Shown here: piece by piece, positions 49,950-61,225 of the stretch
Layout: each line of letters begins with the position of its first letter
Position numbering within the stretch: the stretch's first letter is position 1
Assembly (NCBI GenBank): GCA_019188255.1
Contig: JAETXT010000013.1
Location: 1,798,001 to 1,862,000, forward strand
Source: Verticillium longisporum
Taxonomy: Eukaryota; Ascomycota; Sordariomycetes; Glomerellales; Plectosphaerellaceae
Direction of reading: 5' to 3'
DNA length: 64,000 bases
Position numbers and translations under genes: made by a program
The notes under the pieces: generated by a model
Database searches by the model: none
The model's input: only the letters and a program-made list of their open reading frames with translations
Told to the model about the DNA's origin: nothing

Positions 49950-51999
49950 TTTAAGATTTTAATTATAAAAAATTATAATAAACTTTTTATTTAAAATTAT
50001 AAAATATATAAAAAAGATATTATAATTATTTAAATTAATAATTAAATTATTATTATTAAAATTAGAAATATTTTCTAATTTAATATAAATATAATTTAAA
50101 TTATTAAATAATTAATAATTAAATTTATTTATATTTTTTAAATAATATAATAAAATTATATATAAAATTTAAAAATAATTTATTAAAAGGATTTTAATAT
50201 TAATAATATAAATATCTATTAAAAGGATTTTTAAAATTTTATTAAATAAGAATACTTTTTAAAGGATTTATAAAATTTAATTTATTAAGAATAATTATAT
50301 TTATTATATTTTAAAAATAATAGAAATATCTCTTTTAATATTCTTTAATTATTAAGAAAATATTTATTAATTATTTAATAAAAATATAAATTATAATAAA
50401 GAATATATTTTTAAATATTTCTAATAGCTCTTTTATTTTATATAAAATAAATTAATAGAATATTATATCTTTATTATAAATATTAAAGCAATTATATATA
50501 AAGCTTAAAGAATATAAGATATTAATTAATTATAGAATAAATAATAAAAGAATAAAAAACGAATATATTCTTAATTAAATTAAAATAAATAATATAATAT
50601 AGTAATTATATATAAAAAGCTTAAAAGAGAAACTTTATAAAATTAATTATTAATAAAATAAGGATAATCTTTATATTATAATAAAGGGATTACTTTCTAT
50701 TAAATAAGGAATTTAAATTTATATTTATAAAAATTCTCTTTAAGCTTAAAAGGTTTTTTATATATAATTACTATAAATATATATTTTTATTTTAATTTAA
50801 TTAAAATATATTATTTATAATTCTTTTATTATTTATTCTATAATTAATTAATAAAGTATTTAAATAATAGAGTTCTTAGAAAACGATTTAATATAAATTT
50901 TAATTTAAAGAATATTATATTTAAAATAAATATTAAGAAAATTATTAAAATATTAATAATTATTTTATAATAAAATAAAAAGATTAAATTCTTTATTAAT
51001 TTAAATATTAATATTATAATAGATATTATTAATCTTATTCTTATTTAATTATTAAAATTATAAGAAATAAAAAGTATAAAAGCCCCTAAATTATAAACGT
51101 TTAATAGCTAAATAGTAATTAATTATAAGATATTTATATTCTCTTTCTATTTATTAAATATATAGAATTACTCTTAATTATTATAGTAATTATTTATATA
51201 TATAGAATAGCTTAAAGGGTCTAATTATATATTCTTATTTAATAATAATATAAGGAAAGAATATATTTAAATAAATACTTCTATTTAATCCTTTATTTAA
51301 AGCTATGTATTAAATATAGATTTAGAAGAATTTATAAAGATATTAATTTAAGATAAAATTAAAGCTTATATTATTTATATTATTTAAATTATAATAATAA
51401 TATTTAATATAATTATCCTTATTATTAATAGTTTATCTTTAAATAAAGGATAAATTAAAATACTTTTTATAGAATTTATTAAATTCGAAGATATTTTCTT
51501 TAAAGATTTAAGAAAGGAATTATTAATATTAAAAGATATAGAATACTTAATAGACTTAAAAGAAGGAGCTAAACCCCTTTATAGCTTTATTTATTTATTA
51601 TTATAGAAATAATTAAGAGAGCTCTATTATTATATTATAGAAAGGGAAATTATAAAAAGGATTAAAAAATCTATTAACTTTATAAAGGCTTTAATCCTAT
51701 TTATATTAAAAAAGGATAAAATTTTATATTTATATATAGATTATTAAAGCTTTAATATAATTATAATAAAAAATTATTACTTTCTCCTATTAATTAATAA
51801 ACCTTTAAATTATTTTATAAAAATAAAATACTTTTCTAAAATTAATATTTAAGATATTTATTATTAAATTTATATTAAAAAGAATAATTAATAGAAAATA
51901 GTTTTCTAAATAAAATATAAATATTATAAATATATTATAATATTATTTAGATTAATAAATACTTTTATTATTTTCTAAATATATATTTTATTAAACTAA
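49950..51999 (+). mobile_element. Fragment D: internal piece of the gypsy family
   Basis: Co-linear with copy A from about 19,656 to about 21,720, i.e. gag-like region to just before the RT YLDD box. The sequence is much more AT-rich than A, B or C; most C and G in the parent have become T and A even outside CA/TG, so this is the oldest copy. There is no 5' LTR; it starts about 510 bp inside the element. On the right it is cut by the LTR of element G at 52,000, so the rest of D may lie beyond position 64,000. Confidence 0.85.
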
Positions 52000-52292
52000 T
52001 ATTAAGGGATTACCTAGGTTAGTAATTACTATATAGGATTCACCGATATAGTAATTACTAGGGCTAGGATTCATAGCTCTTAGGAGCATATAATTTATAG
52101 GTTATATAATCAATGAATTAGATAGGTATATCTAATTTATATAGGTAGTAGTGATTTAGAGAAATAGAATTAATAATTATTATAAGTCTTATATTACTTA
52201 CCCTACCTATTTAGAGCTCTTAGATATAGCTAAAGTAATAAATCAGGGTTTATATAAGTAGTAAAGCCCTCTTAATACTAATTAGTATTACA
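52000..52292 (+). repeat. Probable 5' LTR of element G (about 293 bp)
   Basis: Begins TATTAAGGGATTACC (TG of an expected TGTTA changed by RIP) and ends AATTAGTATTACA. Copia LTRs typically run TGTT...AACA. RIP depletion is weaker here: words such as GATTCACCG, GATTCATAG and AATCAATGAATT survive. The partner LTR is outside the window, so the limits are inferred from this end only. Confidence 0.55.
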
Positions 52293-52395
52293 TTTAATAT
52301 AATATAGAATAGCTAGAGCTAGAGAAGTTAAGATCGATCCTATAGATAGTAAATTTATTATATATAAGCTTATTAATTACGCTTTAGAAGTAATT

Positions 52396-52512
52396 ATAAG
52401 AGTACCGTTTACTTTAAGTATTTTAGGACTCTTATAAGAGCTTAATAATAGAGAAACCCTTTATTATATAATCTATAAGAGTACTATCTACTTTAAGTAT
52501 CTTAGGACTCCT
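52396..52512. repeat. Two imperfect direct repeats, period about 80 bp
   Basis: GAGTACCGTTTACTTTAAGT... at about 52,400 recurs as GAGTACTATCTACTTTAAGT... at about 52,479, each followed by TTAGGACTC. Lies in the leader between the LTR and gag-like frame of element G. Confidence 0.75.
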
Positions 52513-52606
52513 ATGCCTAAGATTACTACCTAGGCTATATTACTAGCTATTAACCCGATAAATAAAGCTCTATAGAATAGTTAACCTATTATAGTAGAGC
52601 TTTAAT

Positions 52607-53268
52607 AAATTTAACGATAATAAGCTCCTCGGATTATAATAATAGCTCTATAATAGAGCTAGAGAGCGCTAAAAAGATATAATAGGAGTTTAATAATATT
52701 CTAGAAGAACTTAGTATATTATATTTAATATAGAAGGTTAGGAAGGGTCTTAACATTAACTTTATTATTAATAGAATAGAATTACGGTTCCCTAGATTAC
52801 TAGATTTAGTATCTATAGATCTTAAGAGCGCCTAGATCCTTAAAGTAATAAGTATATATAAGACTATAAAAGGAGTTTACCTCTTAGAAGCATTTATCGA
52901 ACACTTCTAGGACTAGACTAAAGAGGACTTTAACTCCTATAATATAACGATTATTTAAGCGCTAAAGGTATATCTAGTAGAGTATAGAATCCCTCTTCTA
53001 AGAATAGTAAATACTAAAATATTAAAGAGATTAATACTAATACTCTTATAGGAGGAAATACTTAATATAATAGAACTAAGTATTATAAATTAGGATTTAA
53101 TATTCTAAAGAATAGAGGAATAAAGAGATTAATAGGATAATAAATAATAACTTATAGGGAATACCTAGCTATCCTAAATCCGAAAACTATAAATAGAGAG
53201 GATAGATCCCTAATAGCCCCTAGTTCTAGGGTTATCTAATTAATAGAATAGGTAATCTAGCTAATAAG
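52607..53268 (+). pseudogene. gag-like frame of element G, first part
   Basis: About 220 codons in one frame with TAA/TAG interruptions only, including SAKKI and FPRLLDLVSIDLKSA. No Cys-rich knuckle visible in this part. After excision of copy C it would continue at 61,226. Assigned as gag from its position between the LTR and the integrase. Confidence 0.5.
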
Positions 53269-53459
53269 TATAAGGAGTTAGACGTTAGACGTCTAGTAGC
53301 GGGTTATCGCTAATAGATTAGCGATAAGATCTAGTTTATAAATAGAGTCGAGGCTATACTTAATAGCCTCGATAAGTTAAAGTTATAATATTAATATATT
53401 AATTAAAATCCGAACTATCTACTTTCCCTAATTAAGGCCTTTAGCTTAATACCTTTATA
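53269..53459 (+). repeat. 5' LTR of copy C
   Basis: 191 bp, TATAAGGAGTTAGACG...CCTTTATA; part of its CpG has decayed. Confidence 0.95.
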
Positions 53460-56400
53460 TTCTTTAATTTCTATAATCTATAATTAGATTAAGCTAAGTA
53501 ATAGATTAAACTAAGCGTACTAGGACTTAGAAGCGAACTACTTATTATAGTAATTAATAGTTAAACGATAAGCTAATAGGGACGTTATCGGAATCGTCGA
53601 GAAAAGGTCGTAATAGAAAGACTATACCCGAACTAGGATCCTTTTCGCTAGAATATCGCTAGATTATCGAAGAACCTTCTTAATAAATAGAACCTTAATT
53701 ATAGGTATTCTAGGCCTTAATCGAGGAACTCCGAGAATAGAGGCTAGAAAATCGACTTCTAGTTTAATACTTTATTAAATAGACTCTAATCGTAAAGAAT
53801 TATAATAAACCTCTTATTTATAATTATAAGATATTTAAGGAGGATACTATAATCGCTTAAATTAACGATTAATTTATTACTATTAAAGCTAGAAATACTT
53901 TCTAGTTTAATATAAATATAGCTTAAATCGTTAAATAATCGATAATTAAATTTACTTATATTCTTTAAATAATATAGCGAAATTATATACGAAACCTAGA
54001 AGCGATTTACTAAGAGGACCTTAATATTAATAATATAAATATCTATTAAAGGGACTTTTAAAGCTTTAGTAAACGAGAATACCTCTTAAAGGACCTATAA
54101 AACCTAGCTTATCGGGAATAGCTATATTCGCTATACTTTAAAGGTAATAGAGATATCTCCCCTTTAATATTCTTTAATTATTAGGAAAGTATTTACTAAT
54201 TATTTAGTAAAAGCATAGACTATAATAAAGAATATACCTTTAGATACTTCTTATAGCTCCTTTACTTTATATAGAATAAGTTAATAGAATATTATATTCC
54301 TATTAAGGATATTAGAATAATTATATATAAAGCTTAGAGAGTATAAAATATTAACTAATTATAGAATAAGTAATAAAAGAGTAGGAAACGAATATACTCT
54401 TAATTAAACTAGGGCGAATAATATAATATAGTACCTATATATAGGGGGCCTAAGAGAGAAACCTTATAGGACTAGTCGCTAGCGAAACGAGGACGACCCT
54501 TATATTATAATAGAGGGACTACTCCTCGCTAAGCGAAGAACCTAAACCTATACCCTATAAGAACTCTATCTAGAAGCTAAGGGGCCGCCTTTATAATATC
54601 TATAAATATATACTTCTATTATAATAAAATTAACTATTAAGTATAAAATTGCTTATAGCTAGACCCCTAGAGATATAAGGCTATAATTATAAGTATATAA
54701 TTATTTAAATTCGAGGGCGTCTAAGTAATAGAGCTCTTAGAAAATAACTTAGTATAGGCCTTAACTTAAAGGGTACTACGTTTAAAATAAATATCGGGAA
54801 AACCGCTAAAATATTAGTAATTACTTTATAATAAAATAAAGAGATTAAATTCTCTATTAATCTAGATATTAGTATTATAGTAGATATTATTAGTCCTATT
54901 CTCGTTTAATTATTAAAATTATAAGAAGTAGAAGGTATAGAAGCCCCTAAACTATAAACGTTTAATAGTTAGATAGTAATTAGTTATAGGATATTTATAT
55001 TCTTTTTCTATCTATTAGATATATAGAACCGCCCCTAATTACTATATTAGCTATTTATATATATAGAATAGCCTAAAGGGTCTAGCTATATACTCCTATC
55101 TAATAATAGTATAGGGAAGGAAGGTATTTAAGTAGATACCTCTATTTAATCCTTTACCTAGGGCTATATATTAAATATAGACCTAGAAGAGTTTATAAGG
55201 ATATTATTTAAGGATAAAGCTAAAGTTTATATTACCTATATTACTTAGGCTATAATAATAATACTTAATATAACTATCCCTATTATTAATAATCTACCCC
55301 TAGATAAAGGGCGGGCTAAAGTACTTCCTATAGAATTTACTAAATTCGAAGATATTTTCTCTAAAGACTCAGCGAAAGAACTACTAATACTAAAAGATAT
55401 AGAGTACTTAGTAGACTTAAAAGAGAAAGCCGAACCCCCTTATAGCCCTATCTACCTATTATTATAGAGGTAGTTAGAAGAGCTCTATCGCTATATTATA
55501 GAAGGGGAAGCTATAAAGAGGATTAAAAAGTCTATTAGCCCTATAAGGGCTCTAGTCCTATTTATATTAAAGAAGGATAGGAGCCTATATCTATATATAG
55601 ACTACTAAGGCTTTAATATAATTACGATAAAGAATTATTACCCTCGCCTATTAATAAGCGAACTTTTAAACTACTTTATAGGAGCAAAGTACTTTTCTAA
55701 AATTAATATCTAGGATATTTATTATTAGATTTATATTAAGAAGAGCGATTAATAGAAAATAGCTTTCTAGATAAGATATAAATACTATAAATATATTATA
55801 ATATTATTCGGATTAATGAATGCTCTTATTACTTTCTAAGTATATATTTACTAAATACTTACTAGATTATTAGACGACTTCTATATTACCTACCTAGATA
55901 ATATATTAATCTATTTATAAATAAGGGAGGAGTATATAGCTTATTTCTAATAAGTCCTAAAGAGACTTTAGGACTTCGAGCTCTTCGCTAAATAGTCGAA
56001 GCACTTATTTTACTAAGATAAAGTAGAATTCCTAGGATTTATTATTTTAAAAGAAAGTATAGCTATAGATCTAAACTATATCTAAGCTATAATTAAATAA
56101 TAACCCCTAGAATCCTTTAAGGATATATAAATATTCCTAAGCTTTATAAACTTCTATAGATAGTTTATAGAAGGCTATTTAAAAATAATAGCCCCTTTAT
56201 CCGCTCTATTAAAGGGAAGTATTATAGGGGTTAAGAAGGGGCTATTTAAATAGCTATTTAAGGCTTAGAAAGTATTTAAATAATTAAAAATTATATTTAC
56301 TATTACTACGATTTTAAGATATTAGGATTATATATTAGAAAGCTAGGTCGAGACTAATATATTTAATAATACTATCTTAGGGATCTTTAATTAAAAGTAT

Positions 56401-58839
56401 AAAAATAAATAGAAGCTAGTTACTTATTATTTACGGAAACTATCGCTAATTAAATAACGATAAAATACTAGATAATAAGAATTACTTATAATTATAAAGA
56501 GCCTCGAATACTAATACTATTACTTAGAGAATATAAAATAGATTTTTACTATATTAATTAACTATTAAGCTCTTAAAGGTATTATATAAATATTAATAAA
56601 AGACCTTTAAGGAAGGCTTATATAATAAATATATAGATTATTATCTTTTAATTTTAAAATCTAATATTAGCTTAGGGTTATAAACCTAGCTAATAGCCTT
56701 TTAAAGTAATTAGACTATATAGGGGAATAAGCGCTAATAAGTAATATACTTCCTACTTTATCTAAAAAGCTATAGCTAGCGGAAGACCTAGCTATAGATA
56801 TTTAGTAAGCTATTATTAAGACTAAGCTAAAGGACGCTATAAATAGAGCCTACGTCTAAGCTATAAAAGCAACTCTATAAAGATAAAAGCCTATCCCTAT
56901 ATTAGAACGATATTATACCTTTAGGGAAAAGGGGACTTTACCCCTTAAGCGAAGGGTAAAATATATCTATATTATTATTAAGTAAAAAGCGAAGAAAGAA
57001 GCTCCTTCTCGACCTTAAAGCTAAAAAGCTAAAGCTAAGAAGTTAGTAATAACTTGCTAGGAGATTACTTAAATAGAGTCTAAGGACTTAAGAGAGTCTA
57101 GGGTTACTATTCTAGATTAATATATCCTACGTTCTATTATAAAGGAGCTTATAAAGAACGAAATAGTATTAAGGCCTACTTCTATTTTAGAATTTAAGAA
57201 CTTAATTAGAAGTCTATAAGCTATTAATCTAGGATACTTTCTCTAAAAGGAGAATATAAGCTAATAAGCTAGAAGAAGAGTAAGGTATACCTTAGATAAA
57301 TAAAGCACCCTCCTCTTTAAGGGACGACTCGTTATCCCTCTATAAGGGACTCTCTATAGGGAGCTACTAAAATAATACTATAATAATCCGTAAACGGGAT
57401 ATATAGGGGCTAATAAGACCCTTAAACTTCTAAGGAGAAAGTTCTATTAGGAGAATATATTAATAGATATATATTAATATATTACTAAGTACCTAGTATA
57501 TTAAAGGATATAAGTACCCTAGTATAAGCTATATAAGAAGCTATAATTACTATTACTTCTATTATATCCCTTCTAAGAGATCTCCTTAGCCTTTATTATA
57601 GGTCTAGCGCTAATAATAAAGGATAATAGTCTAGAATATAATTCTATCCTTATTATTATAAATCATTTTATAAAGGTCGCCTAGTTCCTAGTAACCTATA
57701 AGATATTTATAATTACGGGCTTAAGCGCTATTCTTTATAAAGAAATAGAATATTAGTTCGGGAGTCTAGAGGGTATTATAAGTAATAGGGATAAGCTCCT
57801 TATTAGTTAATTCTAGGAGGAATTCTACTAGGAAAGAATAATTAAATACTACCTATCTATAGCCTATTACCCTTAGATAGATAGATAAATAGAGAGAACC
57901 TATTAGATACTAGAAAAGTACTTTCGCTATATTAGCGATTAAGCGCTAAAGGAATAGCTATACTATTTAAAAGAAGTAGAATTCTCTTATAATAATAGTA
58001 TATATAGTATTATTAGTATCTTACCGTTTAAGGCCCTATATAGGTATTACTCGAGGATAGTCGATTATATAGCCCTAAGAGAGGATATTAAGGTCGAAAG
58101 TATAAAGGAAAGAATTAAAAAGATTATAATTATTCGCTAATTAATTAGCGAAAACTAATAATATATAGTATATACTTAAGCTTTCTATTATAATAAGAGG
58201 TATATATTTAAGGTCTTTAAGGTCGGAGACGTTATAGGCCTTTCTATTAAGAACTTCTACTTTAAATCGAATTAGAAGCTAGTATTTAAGTATATCTAAG
58301 TAAAGATTATAGAGAAGGTAAATAAATAGGCCTATTATATATTACTCTTTAAAATATATATTAAAATATATAATATCTTCTTAGTATCCTCCTTAGAACC
58401 TTAATATAATCGCTAAATAGGCGCTAAATAATTAGCTTACTTCCCTATATTAGAAAAAGAATAGGAAGAATAGGAACTCGAGGATATTATAGCTTATAAA
58501 GAAGATTAAGGATAAAATTTCTATTTAGTAAAATAGGCGGAATAGCTAGTCGAATATAATACCTAGGAGCTAGAAAGCTATTTAGAAAATGCAATTTAAA
58601 CCTTAAAAAGGTATAAGAAATATTAAAAGTATAAATATAAGCGATAGGATAAATAACTAAGGATTACGAGAAAATAAATAATAGAGCTATATAAGAAAAG
58701 AAATAATAATACTAATACTAGGCCTACGATAGTAATATCGGTTCGCTAATCGACTATTACGATAGCGCTTAATAATAGTCTATTATTAGGACTAATACTA
58801 TCTAAGGAAACCTACTATATTATTCCTAATCCTCGTCTA

Positions 58840-60740
58840 ATATAATAAGCGAAAGCTTATTAATAAGTTTATCCTCCTCCTCGCTACTATTATTAGTAAA
58901 GCTACTAAATACTTTACCCTAAAGCGATATCGCTAACCGATTACTTAGAATATAGCTATTATATATAGATCGACTAGCTAATCTAGTATTACGAAGAACC
59001 TTCTAAGGTATCTAATACGCTTTCTTCGCTAGGGGGGGGCTAGGGGTAATTAAGGCTATAGGATGCTTCGATAAAGCTATTATAGGAATATAGATCGCCT
59101 TAGCTATAGGATATATCTTAAACGGTCTACTAGACTAGGTAGTTAGACTAGAAGCCTTTATTAAGGGAATAGGGGGTAGTAATATACTATAAGGATAGTT
59201 ATTAATAGGAACGTAGCGATTAATAGTTATTATAGGGGCTATAGCCTTACTCTTACCCTTATCCTTACTATAGGAAAGTAGGAGATTACTATCTAGAGGA
59301 TAAATAAGGATATTATTAATATTATCTTTAATATATTTAAAAGGATTAAGGTTATTTATTAAAGGAGTAGAGGAAATATTATAAAAAGCTAGATATTTAG
59401 AAAACGATAATATTAATATACTAGGTTCATTAATATCCTTATTATTATTATCGATTTCTAAGACCTTTAGTATTTTAAAGGCTATATTTATAATATAAAG
59501 CGCTTCCTAAGCTTTAATAAGCTTAGCCTTAATAGTAATAAGCTATTTCTCCTTAATAGCCTTCTCCTTAATAGCTTTTACTAATATTTTAATAATAATA
59601 GTAGCTTTCTTCTTAATAGCCGCTTTAACCTTCTTCTTCTTAGTATTAGCCTTCTTCTTAGTAGTAATATCCTCTATAATAGTAGTAAAGTACTAAGAGG
59701 CATAAGACGAGGGACGGCTAATAGGGCTACGATTAGGGTAATATATTCTTAAAAAGTAAGGATATACTAGAGCATCGCTATTTAAAGCCTCCTCTAGGAG
59801 GGGGGAAAGGTTTATATTAAAGGGGATCTTATCTATATTATATAAAGTCTTACCCTCTTTATTATCTTCTTTACTCTCTAAAGGCCGATTATATAGTTTA
59901 ATATCTTAATCGTATATAATAAAGTCGAGAATATTAGCTTCTTTATAATAAATAATATATATAGGCTAGCGTATAGCGATAGCGTCCTCTATAATATTAA
60001 TAGATAAAGGCTTTATCTATAAAGGTTAATTAGCGAAGAATTATAGAAAGATTAATAAAAACTTATAGAATAATAAAGCTAGAGAGATAGAAGGGTATAA
60101 ATTAAAGAGGTCTTAATAAAGAGATATTACTCTAATTAATAATAAAGAACCTAAAGACGTTATTATAATCTATAATATTATAATACTAGCTATAATAAGA
60201 AAGGTTAATACCTAGATAGGATATCTTCTTAAAGTATTTAATTAACTCTATTAACTAAGCGAGGTAGTAAATATACTATTTCGGATTATAGTTTACTAAA
60301 TTAATTATATCGCTCTCTATTATATCGATTATTATATAATACTAGATATACTAAGCTAAGCTATAGAGAGGCTTAGGAATCTTTTTATATTAATAAATAT
60401 TAAAGGAAGATTTTAATAAACTTATAGAGAGATAAGCTCCTTTATTATATTTATAGTAAACGTATTTACTAGATGAATAACTAGCTATATACTCTATATT
60501 AAGCTAGGAGTCTAATTTACTAAAATAATATTTATAAAGAGGGTACTAGAGCTCCGAGATAGCTAAGCGACTATCCGCTTCCTAACTAGAGTTAGGATTA
60601 AATAGATAAATATTATTAAAATAAAGAGCAACGTCTAATATAATAATAATAGGGATTTAAATATAAAAACGTAAAAGGATCTTATAATATATAATCGTAG
60701 TAATAGAATCGTCGAGTCGTTATATAATAAGCGAAAACCT
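58840..60740 (-). pseudogene. Opposite-strand extra frames of copy C
   Basis: Counterpart of 39060-40960 in copy B: the same blocks in the same order between chromodomain and 3' LTR, with more TAA/TAG interruptions. Its presence in three independent insertions shows that it moved with the element. Confidence 0.5.
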
Positions 60741-61029
60741 AATAATATATAACTATATAAGGAAGAAGAAAATTAGGCTTATATAGTAAAGAGAGGCCTA
60801 AGAGTTAGTAGGGAAACTTATTTTATATTACTATTTATTCTTAACTATTACGATTATTACTATTATTATAATACTATTTAATAATATACCTAAATTAAGG
60901 TATAACCCTATAAAGGAACTAGAATAAAGGAATACTATATACTAGGGTCCTATAAAGAGCTATTATTAGGAGATATAATAATAAAGGCATTACGAGTTCT
61001 AGGGACTAGACCTCCTAGAGGGGGGGTAA

Positions 61030-61220
61030 TATAAGGAGTTGGACGTTGGACGTCTAGCAGCGGGTTATCGCTAATAGATTGGCGATAAGATCTAGTTTAT
61101 AAGTAGAGTCGAGGCTATACTTGATAGCCTTAATAAGTTAAAGTTATAATACTAGTACGCTAATTGAAATCCGAACTATCTACTTTCCCTAATTAAGGCC
61201 CTTAGCCTAATACCTTTATA
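61030..61220 (+). repeat. 3' LTR of copy C
   Basis: 191 bp, preceded by polypurine tract AGAGGGGGGGTAA (about 61,017-61,029). Confidence 0.95.
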
Positions 61221-61225
61221 ATAAG

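Larger units (their letters stand above)
52000..53268 (+). mobile_element. Element G: Ty1/copia-like retrotransposon, left part
   Basis: Starts with a probable LTR, then a non-coding leader with a tandem repeat, then a gag-like frame from about 52,607. It is interrupted at 53,268 by copy C (target duplication ATAAG) and resumes at 61,221. It inserted into fragment D. Confidence 0.65.
53269..61220 (+). mobile_element. Copy C: full-length Ty3/gypsy chromovirus
   Basis: 7,952 bp with 191-bp LTRs (53269-53459 and 61030-61220) and target duplication ATAAG (53264-53268, 61221-61225). Co-linear with B at an offset of 19,782. The RT box at 55891-55902 reads YLDN as in copy A. The first Asp of the integrase DFI motif (about 57,590) is changed (GCC TTT ATT). 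Intermediate CpG retention between A and B. It lies inside element G. Confidence 0.95.

Noticed and set aside
42900..49950. CACTA-type terminal inverted repeats around the divergent gene pair
   Set aside because: Weakly similar words near 43,200-43,250 and 49,440-49,490 are too short and A/T-biased to count as TIRs.
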